From the NCBI RefSeq assembly GCF_021183625.1, contig NZ_CP089214.1, forward strand, positions 5,332,001 through 5,396,000: DNA of 64,000 nt. The letters are read 5' to 3'. Shown here in pieces: positions 50,750 to 59,178 of this stretch (the stretch's first letter is position 1; the number at the start of each line of letters is the position of its first letter). Source of the stretch: Nocardia asteroides (GTDB lineage: Bacteria; Actinomycetota; Actinomycetes; Mycobacteriales; Mycobacteriaceae). The notes beneath the pieces are model-generated. The model was not told the origin of the DNA, ran no database searches, and was given only the letters and a program-made list of their open reading frames with translations. The translations under genes were made by a program, and so were the position numbers.

Positions 50750-51066
50750 CTTGCACGTCTCCTATCAGGAAGTGTCGGGTGTGAGGCATGTTGACGCTAG
50801 CACAACCCCTTACTGGAGCACGCGCTTGATGTCGCAGCCTCCTCGGAGGTTGCTCCAGGTGCCTCGCACATACCCTTCCGAATTCCGGACCACCGGTGTC
50901 GACGGCATCCGGACCAAAGAGCTGGTCAAGTAGACCACCTCCGAACCCGGCATTCACTCGGCCATTTTTTTCGAGAGGCTTCGCAAAGACGAGATCACTC
51001 ATGGCTCTCGGCCGCCAAGTCGTTAGATGAGTCGACCGAACTGCGAGTCGCTCCACGCTAACGGCC
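50750..51066. other. Intergenic region upstream of the HTH operon
   Basis: About 317 bp between the first HTH gene and the right IS701 end. It should hold the promoter of the minus-strand operon. I see the ribosome site next to 50749 but no confident -35/-10 pair. Short open frames here carry no recognisable protein sequence. Confidence 0.5.
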
Positions 51067-51103
51067 TCGTACTGATAAGCTTGTCGCCGCAAGATTTAGT
51101 ACT
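51067..51103 (-). repeat. 37-bp inverted repeat, right copy (IS701 end)
   Basis: Exact reverse complement of 48437-48473. Here the stop codon of the transposase frame (ending VMLEY) falls inside the repeat. Confidence 0.85.
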
Positions 51104-51960
51104 CCAGCATCACTTCGTGATGTTGTCGGTGTTGTCGCTGGTAGTGGGCCTGTTTTGCTCGGTGTTGGTGTCGTCTGCGCCAGGCCGACCACCGCAGTGC
51201 CGCGGTGAGGTCCGGGCGGGGTGGGGTCAGGTGTGCCAGGAGACGGCGGATCTCTCCGAGGGTGAGCGGGATGAGTTCGCTGCCAATGCTTTTGGGGAGA
51301 TCGCGGCGGTGACGGCGAGGTAGGTGTAGGCGAGCATGGCCAGGGTGATGTGGCGGTACCAGGCGTCGTAGCGGCGGACCTGGTAGTGGTCGAGCCCGAC
51401 CTCGGTTTTCGCGGTCTGGGAACAGTCCTCGACCGCCCAGCGGGCGCCGGCGACCCGGATCAGCTCGTCGTCGGTGGTGCCGAGCGGGGCGCCGCACAGG
51501 TAGTAGGCGATCTCGAACTCCCCCTTGGGACCGGGAGTCAGCGATCGCCGGGCCAACAGCCACCGTCCCCAGCCCGGCCCGGCCAAGCTCTCGGTCGGCA
51601 CGGTCGCCGTCGCCCAGTCGAAGACCCGGGCGCCTTTCGCACCGTCACCACAACTGCGGCGCTTCCACGCCTGCGCCGGGGCGTCGGCGACGAGCCGGCC
51701 GGTACGCAGGCTGCCACCCAGACCCATCAAGACCGGCGCGTTGCTCGCCACGGCGACCACATACCCGACCCTGCGGCGCTCTAGCCAGGTCCGGAACTTC
51801 GAATCACTCCCGTACGCCTCGTCCGCAGTCACCCACCGCGCAGGCACACCAGCATCCAGCGCCCGGCCCAGCATCCGCTGCGCCAGAACCTGTTTCGTCG
51901 CGAACTCCACCTCATCCGGTACGCCGGCGACGCGGCAGCGTTCCCGATCAGCGGTATGAG
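51096..51960 (-). pseudogene. IS701-type transposase remnant (right copy)
   Basis: The minus strand encodes DRERCRVAGVPDEVEFATK, WVTADEAYGSDSKFR, WLLARRSLTP, EIAYYLCGAPLGTTDDELI, AVEDCSQTAKTEVGLDHYQVRRYDAWYRH and LTLGEIRRLLAHL, all IS701 hallmarks. The N-terminus is replaced by IS481 sequence at about 51960. A frameshift near 51290 separates the last ~60 residues. It is related to, but clearly diverged from, the left copy and lies in opposite orientation. Confidence 0.8.
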
Positions 51961-52993
51961 GCCTCGACGTTGGTGACGCCGGTGTGGAGTCGGCTGGCGG
52001 GTGGCTGGTTCCCGGCGGCTGAATGGGGGGCGATGGTAGTTGAAGTGGATGTTCCAGACCGCGAGGACTCGGGTTCGCTGGTTTTCGCTGGTCCATTCGC
52101 GGGCGTAGAGCAGTTCCTCGGCCAGGATCCGCTGGTAGCGCTCGACCTTGCCGTTGTGGCGTGGTGTGTAGGGGCGGGTGCGCTGGTGACGAGCGCCGTG
52201 CAGGACTTTCGCGAAGTCGTGGGCGCGGCAGCAGGGCCGTTGTCGGTGACGATGCGATGAATGTGGCTGATGCCGTGGGCGGCGAAGAACACCCGGGCCC
52301 GGAAAAGGAATCGATTGCCGTGGCGGCGGTTTCGTCTCCGAGGGCTTCGGTGTAGGCCAGCCGGGAGAATCCGTCGACCGCGGAGTGCACGTAGGTGTAG
52401 CGGGCTCGGGTGCGGTGTTTCTTGGCACGGGCCACGGCCTTGTCCTGATCAGAGCCCTTGCCGTGGGTGCGCCAGCCGCCGCCGTCGGGGATCTGTCCAA
52501 CTTTCTTCACGTCGAGGTGGACCATGTGCCCGCGCCAGCGGGCGATGATCCGGCCCGGTGCCCGGTTGTTCGCGCCGCTGGGGTCGATGAACCAGCGACG
52601 ATTCAACCCCAGGTGGTTCAGTTGGCGGGTCACGGTGCGCACCGCGATCTCGATGCCCTGGATGTGGAGTTCGAAAGCGATCCGTCGAGCCGACCATTTG
52701 TGGTCGCGGCGCAGTCGTTCGATCCGGGCTACGACCGGCGGTGGGGTCGCACTCGGCTGATGGTGCGGGACCGATGGGCGATCGGCCAGGCCGAGTTCGC
52801 CGTGCCGGCGCCATCGGTTGACCCACTTGCTCGCGCATTGGCGTGAGATTCCCATCTCGGCGGCGACGTGAGCGATCGGGCGGGTCCGGCAGCGGTGCAC
52901 GAGCCGGCGACGGCCCTCGACGGACAACGGGGCATTACGGTGGGTCACGGGACGGGTCTTTCCGGTCAGGCGGATGGGGATTGGCGTTTCCAT
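51950..52993 (-). pseudogene. IS481-type transposase with frameshifts
   Basis: The minus strand starts near 52993 with an HTH region (HVAAEMGISRQCASKWVNRW), then the integrase core: VHLDVKK (first Asp), YVHSAVDGFSRLAYTE, IHRIVTDNGP (second Asp) and PYTPRHNGKVERYQRIL (Glu region), as in IS481 elements. These parts lie in three different frames, with breaks near 52330 and 52240, so the gene is broken. Its 3' end runs into the right IS701 copy, giving an artificial fused open frame of 588 codons. Confidence 0.82.
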
Positions 52994-52999
52994 CCTGCC

Positions 53000-53520
53000 G
53001 CCGGGAGACCCGTCTCCTCTTCACCTCACCCCGTCCCGGGCGACACCAACCTCATGACCCGCAACAGTTAGCTGTCGCGTGCTGGGCGCCTTCCACTAAT
53101 GCAATGGGCGAGATTGCTGGGTGATCCGGGGCGGGCTGCGTCCGGCAGCGCCTCGAGCAGCAGGCGGAGAGGCATTGTGGGCACCGGCGAGGGTCCGTGG
53201 TGAAGCCGGTGGCCTATTGCCACCGCGTGGTGGCTGGCAGCCATCGGCCAGCTCGGTCGCCGAGGGAATCGGCCTCACGTTGCCGATGACGAGCGCGATA
53301 GGCTGGCACTGTTCGATCCTGCCGCACTGACGCTGTTCGACATCGCCGCTTGCTCGCTTACCACCTCGCCGAACGATCGGGTGATGCGAATGATCGTCGG
53401 GGACCTGCAGCTCCCTTACAGGTGAAGCCCGGCTGTCGGATCGGTGTGCACGTTTCGCTGGATGATGAACGGCCGACTGCGTTGTTTGGTGTTTTCTTGG
53501 TGATCGTCCAGTAGAACGAG
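53000..53520. other. Gene-free stretch between IS481 remnant and tRNA-Lys
   Basis: About 520 bp that should include the outer end of the IS481 element and then degraded sequence. A plus-strand frame around 53300-53520 reads like a protein fragment (LALFDPAALTLFDIAAC) but has no start, no family match that I recognise, and stops in all contexts. I see no intact gene. Confidence 0.5.
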
Positions 53521-53548
53521 TCAAGCCCAACCGTTAGGTGGGGCTTGA
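53521..53548 (-). terminator. Hairpin downstream of tRNA-Lys
   Basis: Eight-base perfect arms (53521-53528 and 53541-53548) with three more inner pairs. It begins 15 bases after the tRNA 3' end on the minus strand. No T-run follows, so termination is a guess from position. Confidence 0.5.
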
Positions 53549-53563
53549 CCTGGTAGTTCGTGT

Positions 53564-53635
<72 letters not shown>

Positions 53636-53861
53636 GTGCTCCGCTGTGTTCCGGTGCGAGAGAGACTTTAACAGGCCGGGGGCCGGAAAGTGAAATCGGT
53701 ATCCGGTGCCCCCGCGCGCCCACCGTGACCTGCTGTTAACGCTTTCGCGGCCGCCCGCGATCCGCAGGGAGGTGCCGTGCGAGAACGGGGCCCGGTCGAG
53801 CACGGCCGGCCCCGTTTTGCTGGCAGAATGACAGAAGAGGTCATCGGGAACGGGGTTTGAC

Positions 53862-55070
53862 ATGAGAGTTGATCGAGCGCGGCCGAGGTGGAAGAGGGCA
53901 TCCGTGCCGCTGGTGGTGCTGTCGGTACTGGCGCTGGCGCTGTCGGCGTGCTCGACCTCGTCGGGCGTCGAGGCGGACAGCGTCGCCATCGACCGCAACC
54001 CCATCACCGAGCTGATCAAACCCAAGCTGGTGTCCCCGGTGAAGGACGGCGACAAGGGCGTCTCGCCTGCCATGCCGATGACGTTTCAGGTGAACGACGG
54101 CAGGTTCACCGAGGTGAACCTGCTGAACAACCAGGGCAATCCGGTGAACGGCACGCTCTCGCCGGACGGCCGCACCTGGCAGACCGCCGAGGTGCTCGGC
54201 TATGGCCGCACCTACACGATGAAGGCGAAGGCGATCGGGCTCGGCGGCGCGCAGACCGCCGCGGTGAGCTTCACCACAAGCTCGCCGGACAGCCAGACCA
54301 AGCCGTACCTGAACGTCGCCGAGGACGCGGTGGTCGGCATCGGGCAGCCGGTGGCGATCCAGTTCGACGAGAACATCCCGGACCGCAAGGCCGCGCAGGA
54401 CGCCATCACCGTCACCACCACCCCGCCGGTCGAGGGCGCCTTCTACTGGGTGAACAACCGCGAGGTCCGCTGGCGGCCGGAGCATTTCTGGGCGCCGGGC
54501 ACCAGGGTCGAGGTCAAGGTCAACGTCTACGGCCGTGACCTGGGCGACGGGCTCTTCGGCCAGGAGGACGTGAACACGCACTTCACCATCGGCGACGCGG
54601 TGGTCTTCACCGCCGACGACAACACCAAGCAGGTGGTGGTCGAGCGCAACGGCGAGGTGATCCGGACCATGCCGACCTCGATGGGTAAGAGCAGCACCCC
54701 CACCGACAACGGCGTCTACATCCTGGCCGACCGGCACGAGCACATCATCATGGACTCCTCCACCTACGGCGTCGCGGTGAGCTCGTCGGACGGCTACCGG
54801 ACCCCGGTCGACTGGGCCACCCGGATGTCCTACAGCGGCATCTTCTTCCACTCGGCACCGTGGTCGGTGGGGCAGCAGGGCTACTCGAACACCAGCCACG
54901 GCTGCCTGAACCTGAGCCCGGAGAACGCCCGCTGGGTGTACGAGAACGCCAAGCTCGGCGATATAGCCATCGTCAAGAACACCGTGGGCGGCACGCTCTC
55001 GCCGGTGGACGGCCTCGGCGACTGGAACATGCCGTGGGCGCAGTGGAAGGCGGGCAACGCCGACGTCTGA
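53862..55070 (+). CDS. ldt: L,D-transpeptidase lipoprotein (LdtMt2/LppS-like)
   Basis: 402 residues. An N-terminal signal with lipobox LSAC (Cys30) predicts a lipoprotein on the outer face of the membrane. Two immunoglobulin-like domains (~50-250) are followed by a YkuD catalytic domain with HSAPWS and the active-site motif SHGCLNL (Cys ~347). It should form 3-3 cross-links in peptidoglycan and is a target class for carbapenems. Length and layout match mycobacterial LdtMt2 (Rv2518c), which also neighbours tRNA and orn genes. A strong terminator follows the stop. Confidence 0.93.
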   Translation: MRVDRARPRWKRASVPLVVLSVLALALSACSTSSGVEADSVAIDRNPITELIKPKLVSPVKDGDKGVSPAMPMTFQVNDGRFTEVNLLNNQGNPVNGTLSPDGRTWQTAEVLGYGRTYTMKAKAIGLGGAQTAAVSFTTSSPDSQTKPYLNVAEDAVVGIGQPVAIQFDENIPDRKAAQDAITVTTTPPVEGAFYWVNNREVRWRPEHFWAPGTRVEVKVNVYGRDLGDGLFGQEDVNTHFTIGDAVVFTADDNTKQVVVERNGEVIRTMPTSMGKSSTPTDNGVYILADRHEHIIMDSSTYGVAVSSSDGYRTPVDWATRMSYSGIFFHSAPWSVGQQGYSNTSHGCLNLSPENARWVYENAKLGDIAIVKNTVGGTLSPVDGLGDWNMPWAQWKAGNADV

Positions 55071-55080
55071 CCCACCCCCG

Positions 55081-55122
55081 ACGTGAAAGGCCCCCGGTAC
55101 CCGTACCGGGGGCCTTTCACGT
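55081..55122 (+). terminator. Strong hairpin between ldt and the small secreted protein gene
   Basis: Perfect 20-base arms (55081-55100 and 55103-55122) separated by two bases, 10 bp after the ldt stop and 11 bp before the stop of the opposite-strand gene. Probably a bidirectional terminator for the two convergent genes. Confidence 0.85.
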
Positions 55123-55133
55123 GGGCGGAGTGC

Positions 55134-55469
55134 TCAGGGGATGACCGGCCCGGCGGTGCCGGGGCAGGTGAGGTTGCGGTTCATCGCGCTGCCGATGGCG
55201 GCGCAGAGCAGCGGCCCGCCGAAGAGCAGGCTCTCCAGCGCGGTCGCCGAGCCGGTGCCGGAGGAGCCGGTGGTGGTGGCGCCCGCGGAGGAGCCGGTGT
55301 CGAAGGCGGCGGCGGAGCCGGTACCCGCGGAGCCGGTGCCCGCGTTCAGCTGAACGGGCTGCACGGCATCGCCGGCGACGGCCTTCGGGGCAGGGGCCGC
55401 GGCGGCGGTGGCCGGGACCCCGGCGAGCAGCGTGGCACCCGCGACGGCGGCGAAAACTGCGGAACGCAT
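55134..55469 (-). CDS. Small secreted Ala/Gly/Thr-rich protein
   Basis: About 111 residues from ATG 55469 (GTG 55472 directly precedes it). A cleavable signal peptide (MRSAVFAAVAGATLLAG..ATAAAAP) is followed by a low-complexity Gly/Ser/Thr/Ala segment and a short C-terminal part with two Cys (LLCAAIG, LTCPG), possibly disulfide-bonded. No family recognised. Likely exported to the cell envelope or medium. Confidence 0.75.
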   Translation of the reverse strand: MRSAVFAAVAGATLLAGVPATAAAAPAPKAVAGDAVQPVQLNAGTGSAGTGSAAAFDTGSSAGATTTGSSGTGSATALESLLFGGPLLCAAIGSAMNRNLTCPGTAGPVIP

Positions 55470-55589
55470 CACAGGCGGATCGTCTTTCTGTCGAACGGAA
55501 CGACATTCCGACGACGCCGCTCCGAACGGGGAGTCTACGGAGTGAAAAACGTTTCTGTCACATGGTTGCCCGCTACTGGCAGAAAGGGA

Positions 55590-55622
55590 AAGGGCCCGGG
55601 AGCGAAACGCTCCCGGGCCCTT
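55590..55622 (-). terminator. Hairpin downstream of tRNA-His
   Basis: Perfect 15-base GC-rich arms (55590-55604 and 55608-55622) with an AAA loop, five bases past the 3' end of the minus-strand tRNA. Confidence 0.8.
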
Positions 55623-55626
55623 CTCG

Positions 55627-55700
55627 GGTGAGTGACGGGGCTCGAACCCGCGACTTCCAGGATCACAACCTGGTGCTCTACCAGCTGAACTACACTCACC
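55627..55700 (-). tRNA. tRNA-His (anticodon GTG)
   Basis: Cloverleaf on the minus strand: acceptor GTGAGTG/CACTCAC, D stem GTTC/GAGC, anticodon stem CCAGG/CCTGG around TTGTGAT (anticodon GTG), T arm GCGGG-TTCGAGC-CCCGT. The extra 5' G(-1) is encoded at 55700 and faces a C73 discriminator at 55627, the classical histidine identity pair. Confidence 0.97.
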
Positions 55701-55754
55701 ATCAGCACCGGAGTTCCGGCGCGCTCGATAGTAGCGTGCCCGGCGCCGGAATCG

Positions 55755-56381
55755 CTAATCGCCCTGGCTCCCGTGCGTCCGCGGGGAGCTGAGCTCGGCC
55801 GTCACGGCGGCTATCTCGGCGCTCGACGGCCCGGGCGGCGCCACGAACGCGGTGCGCCGGTAGTAGTCCAGTTCGCGGATGGACTCGGTGATGTCGGCGA
55901 GCGCGCGGTGCGCCAGCCCCTTCTCCGGCTGGCCGAAGTAGACCCGCGGGTACCAGCGGCGGCACAGCTCCTTGATCGAGCTGACGTCGATCATCCGGTA
56001 GTGCAGGTGCGCGTCCAGCTCGGGCATGTCCCTGGCCAGGAAGCCGCGGTCGGTGGCTATCGAGTTGCCTGCCAGCGGCACGGTGCGCGGGGCGGGCACG
56101 AACTCCCTGATGTAGGCGAGCACCCGCTCCTCGGCCTCGGCCAGGGTGACGGTGGAGGCGCGGACCTCGTCGGTGAGCCCGGAGCGGGCGTGCATCTCGG
56201 TGACCACCGGCGGCATGGCGGCGAGCGCGGCGTCGTCGGCGTGGATGACGATGTCGATCCCGTCACCGAGCACGTTGAGGTCGCTGTCGGTGACGAGCGC
56301 GGCCACCTCGATCAGCTTGTCGCTGTCGAGCCGCAGCCCGGTCATCTCGCAATCCATCCACACCACAAGTTTGTCCGACAT
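55755..56381 (-). CDS. orn: Oligoribonuclease
   Basis: 208 residues from ATG 56381. DEDDh exonuclease motifs are present: WMDCEMTGL near the N-terminus, a central LAGNSIATDRGFL and a late HRALADI with the catalytic His/Asp. It degrades 2-5 nt RNA fragments and pGpG to mononucleotides in the cytoplasm. Length is normal. An open frame continues upstream to 57731 only as an antisense shadow of the next gene; MSDKLVVW is the family's usual N-terminus. The tRNA-His gene follows downstream on the same strand, as in mycobacteria. Confidence 0.96.
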   Translation of the reverse strand: MSDKLVVWMDCEMTGLRLDSDKLIEVAALVTDSDLNVLGDGIDIVIHADDAALAAMPPVVTEMHARSGLTDEVRASTVTLAEAEERVLAYIREFVPAPRTVPLAGNSIATDRGFLARDMPELDAHLHYRMIDVSSIKELCRRWYPRVYFGQPEKGLAHRALADITESIRELDYYRRTAFVAPPGPSSAEIAAVTAELSSPRTHGSQGD

Positions 56382-56501
56382 CCGAGCACCATAACGCGGG
56401 CGCCGCACGCACCGGTGCCGCCACGGACCGGATCGGCGCGGATAGAGTGTGTCCCGGTTCGCCCCGGAGTTGCCATGGTTTCGAGTACAGGAGGACACGC
56501 G

Positions 56502-58211
56502 ATGACGACCCCGCAGCAGAGGGCCGCCGCGGCGAGGCGGGCCGCCGACGAGGCGGCGCGGGTCGCGGCCGAGGCGGTCGCCGCGGCGGAGGCGGCGGAA
56601 CTCGAGGTGGCGCTCGGGCAGCCCGCGGTGACCGGTGCGTCGGCGGTGGCGGGCGAGGTGGCCGCGGTCGAGGCGGCGACCGCGGGCTACGCCGTCGCGG
56701 GCGAGCCGGGCGCGGCGCGCGAGATCGCGGCGGGGTACGCGGCCGACGGCGCGGCGATCACGCTCGGTGCGGTGCTGGTGGACGGCGTCGTCGACGCCGA
56801 GGCGGTGGTCCGGCTGCCGCTGCGCACGGTGAACCGGCACGGCCTGGTCGCAGGCGCGACCGGAACCGGCAAGACCAAGACGCTGCAGGGGCTGGCCGAA
56901 CAGCTCTCGCGCGCGGGCGTCCCGGTGGTCATGGCCGACGTGAAGGGCGATCTCTCCGGGCTCGCGGCCAGGGGCGTGCGCACCGAGCAGCTCACCGCCC
57001 GCGCCGCCGAGACCGGCGCGCGGGACTGGGCACCGGAGGAATTCCCGGTCGAGTTCGTCTCGCTCGGCACCGCGGGGATCGGGGTGCCGATCCGGGCCAC
57101 CATCACCTCCTTCGGCCCGGTGCTGCTGAGCAAGGTGCTCGGGCTCAACCCGACCCAGGAGTCCACGCTCGGGCTGATCTTCCACTGGGCCGACCGCAAC
57201 GGCCTCGCGCTGCTCGACCTGAAGGACCTGCGCGCCGTCATCACGCATCTGACCAGCCCGGACGGCAAGGCCGAGCTGGCCGGCATCGGCGGTGTCTCGA
57301 CGGCCACCGCCGGGGTGATCCTGCGCGCCCTGGTGAACCTGGAGGCCGAGGGCGGCGACACCTTCTTCGGCGAGCCGGAGCTGGACCCGGCCGACCTGGT
57401 GCGCCGGGTGGACGGCCGCGGCGTGATCACGCTCTTCGAGCTGGGCGAGCAGGCGGCGCGGCCGGTGCTCTTCTCCACCTTCCTGATGTGGGTGCTGGCC
57501 GAGCTGTTCCAGACCCTGCCCGAGGTCGGCGACGTGGAGCGGCCGGAGCTGGTCTTCATCTTCGACGAGGCGCACCTGCTCTTCGCCGACGCCTCCAAGG
57601 CGTTCCTGGAGCAGGTGGAGCAGACGGTGAAGCTGATCCGCTCCAAGGGCGTCGGCGTCTTCTTCTGCACCCAGCTGCCCGCCGACATCCCGAACGCGGT
57701 GCTCTCCCAGCTCGGCGCGCGGGTGCAGCACGCGCTGCGCGCCTTCACCCCCGACGACCAGAAGGCGCTGGCCAGGACGGTGCGCACCTACCCGCGGACC
57801 GAGGTGTACGACCTGGAGTCCGCGCTGACCTCGCTCGGCACCGGCGAGGCGATCGTCACCGTGCTCTCCGAGCGCGGCGCGCCGACCCCGGTGGCCTGGA
57901 CCAGGATCGTCCCGCCGCGCTCACTCATGGACACCATCGGCGCCGAGGCGATCCGCTCCCGCGCGCTCTCCTCCGGGCTGCACGGGAAGTACGGGCAGAC
58001 GATCGACCGGGAGTCGGCGTACGAGATCATGGCGGCGAAACTGGCCGCCGCGCAGCCGGAGCCGGTGCCGGGGCGCGCCGAGCGGGCCGAGGAGTCGGCG
58101 GCCGACCGCATCCTGAAGAACCCGGCGGTGAAGAGCTTCCTGCGGTCGGCCGCGAGCGCCGCGGGCAGGGAGATCAGCCGATCGATCTTCGGCACCCGCA
58201 AGCGCCGCTGA
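56502..58211 (+). CDS. HerA-like (DUF853) P-loop ATPase
   Basis: 569 residues from ATG 56502, chosen because a perfect AGGAGG lies seven bases upstream; the frame is open further upstream but antisense to orn. An Ala/Glu-rich coiled N-terminus (~1-75) leads to Walker A GATGTGKTK (~125), a DVKGDLSG motif and Walker B LVFIFDEAHLLF (~350), with RNA/DNA-translocase-like RSKGVGVFFCTQ following. The C-terminal region is basic. The family is widespread in actinobacteria (Rv2510c-like) with uncertain function, probably nucleic-acid translocation. It is divergent from orn and convergent with the reductase gene. Confidence 0.9.
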   Translation: MTTPQQRAAAARRAADEAARVAAEAVAAAEAAELEVALGQPAVTGASAVAGEVAAVEAATAGYAVAGEPGAAREIAAGYAADGAAITLGAVLVDGVVDAEAVVRLPLRTVNRHGLVAGATGTGKTKTLQGLAEQLSRAGVPVVMADVKGDLSGLAARGVRTEQLTARAAETGARDWAPEEFPVEFVSLGTAGIGVPIRATITSFGPVLLSKVLGLNPTQESTLGLIFHWADRNGLALLDLKDLRAVITHLTSPDGKAELAGIGGVSTATAGVILRALVNLEAEGGDTFFGEPELDPADLVRRVDGRGVITLFELGEQAARPVLFSTFLMWVLAELFQTLPEVGDVERPELVFIFDEAHLLFADASKAFLEQVEQTVKLIRSKGVGVFFCTQLPADIPNAVLSQLGARVQHALRAFTPDDQKALARTVRTYPRTEVYDLESALTSLGTGEAIVTVLSERGAPTPVAWTRIVPPRSLMDTIGAEAIRSRALSSGLHGKYGQTIDRESAYEIMAAKLAAAQPEPVPGRAERAEESAADRILKNPAVKSFLRSAASAAGREISRSIFGTRKRR

Positions 58212-58221
58212 CCGGTCGGGC

Positions 58222-59025
58222 CTAGCTCCCGAGCCTGCGGTAGAAGGCGCCGGCGACCGGGGCGGTGACGGCGCGCGGGCCGTACTGCCCGGCGACGCTC
58301 ATGCCCTTGCTGATCAGCCCGGGGACCACGCGCATCTTGTTCTTGGCCAGCGCGTCCAGCGACACCTTTGCGGTGTACTCGGACGAGACCCACATGAAGC
58401 CGGGCACCAGCCGGTCCACGATGGAGGCATCGGCGGGGTCCGGGATCTCGGTGCGCACCGGGCCGGGGGCGAGCAGCGTGACGTGCACGCCGGTGCCCTT
58501 GAGCTCGCCGCGCAGCGACTCGGAGAAGGTGTTGGCGAAGGCCTTGCTGGCGGCGTAGGTGGTGTTGTTCGGGATCGGCATATTGCCCGCGGCCGAGCCG
58601 CTGATCAGGATGCCGCCCGCGCGGTTGGCCAGCATGCCGGGCAGCACCGCGAGGCTGAGGTCGTGCACCGCGACGGCGTTCAGCTCGAGCTGGTCCCGCT
58701 CGTAGGCGGGGTCGAGTTCGGCGACCGCGCCGAAGGTCGCGATGCCCGCGTTGTTGCAGAGCACCGCGATGTCGCGGCCGGCCAGCTCCGCGGTGAGCGG
58801 CGCCCGCGCGGCCCGGTCGGCGAGGTCGACCGCGCGCACCTCGGCGGTGATGCCGTGCTTGGCGGTGAGCTCGTCGGCGAGCGCGGTGAGCAGCTCCTCG
58901 CGCCGGGCGACGAGGATCAGCGAGTAGCCGCGGGCGGCGAGTTCGGCGGCGAGCGCGGTGCCGATGCCGGAGGAGGCGCCGGTGACGACGGCGCGGTTGT
59001 CGGTGGTGGGGGAGGGCAGGCTCAC
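58222..59025 (-). CDS. cmrA: Short-chain dehydrogenase, probable mycolate reductase CmrA
   Basis: 267 residues from GTG 59025. Rossmann TGASSGIG, NNAG, a catalytic Ser in ISGSAAG and YAASK are all present. Size and gene position (next to the HerA-like ATPase and orn) match Rv2509/CmrA, which reduces the 3-oxo group of newly condensed mycolic acid precursors. If right, this is a strong sign that the host makes mycolic acids. An upstream in-frame extension to 59109 is Pro/Arg-rich and unlikely to be translated. Confidence 0.85.
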   Translation of the reverse strand: MSLPSPTTDNRAVVTGASSGIGTALAAELAARGYSLILVARREELLTALADELTAKHGITAEVRAVDLADRAARAPLTAELAGRDIAVLCNNAGIATFGAVAELDPAYERDQLELNAVAVHDLSLAVLPGMLANRAGGILISGSAAGNMPIPNNTTYAASKAFANTFSESLRGELKGTGVHVTLLAPGPVRTEIPDPADASIVDRLVPGFMWVSSEYTAKVSLDALAKNKMRVVPGLISKGMSVAGQYGPRAVTAPVAGAFYRRLGS

Positions 59026-59036
59026 CCGGGTGAGCC
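59019..59036. promoter_or_regulatory. Perfect 18-bp palindrome over the cmrA start codon
   Basis: Nine-base arms without spacer (GGCTCACCC and its complement) span the GTG start (59023-59025 on the minus strand). It could be an operator or an mRNA hairpin occluding initiation; no regulator is identified. Confidence 0.35.
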
Positions 59037-59178
59037 TAGGGGATGGCGGGCCTGGCCCCCGAGCCCCCGGCCGATCCGGTCGATGTCGGCGGCCTGCGGT
59101 CGGCGGCACTGCACTGTCACTCGGCGCAAGCGCCGTTCGACTGAATTTTGCCGCGGTGGGCCAGTCCGGCGATGCGGA

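Noticed and set aside
50403..50933. A plus-strand gene opposite the first HTH gene
   Set aside because: The minus frame has the ribosome site and paralogs next door; the plus frame shows no recognisable domain.
51227..52993. A genuine fused IS481-IS701 transposase of 588 residues
   Set aside because: The middle of the frame is out of register with IS481 and the two ends belong to different families; it is a chance read-through of two broken genes.
55773..56501. N-terminal extension of the HerA-like ATPase (812-codon frame)
   Set aside because: The extra part is antisense to orn, and AGGAGG seven bases before ATG 56502 marks the real start.
55755..57731. A 658-residue protein ending in oligoribonuclease
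   Set aside because: The N-terminal 450 residues are antisense to the HerA-like ATPase; the orn family starts at the internal ATG 56381.
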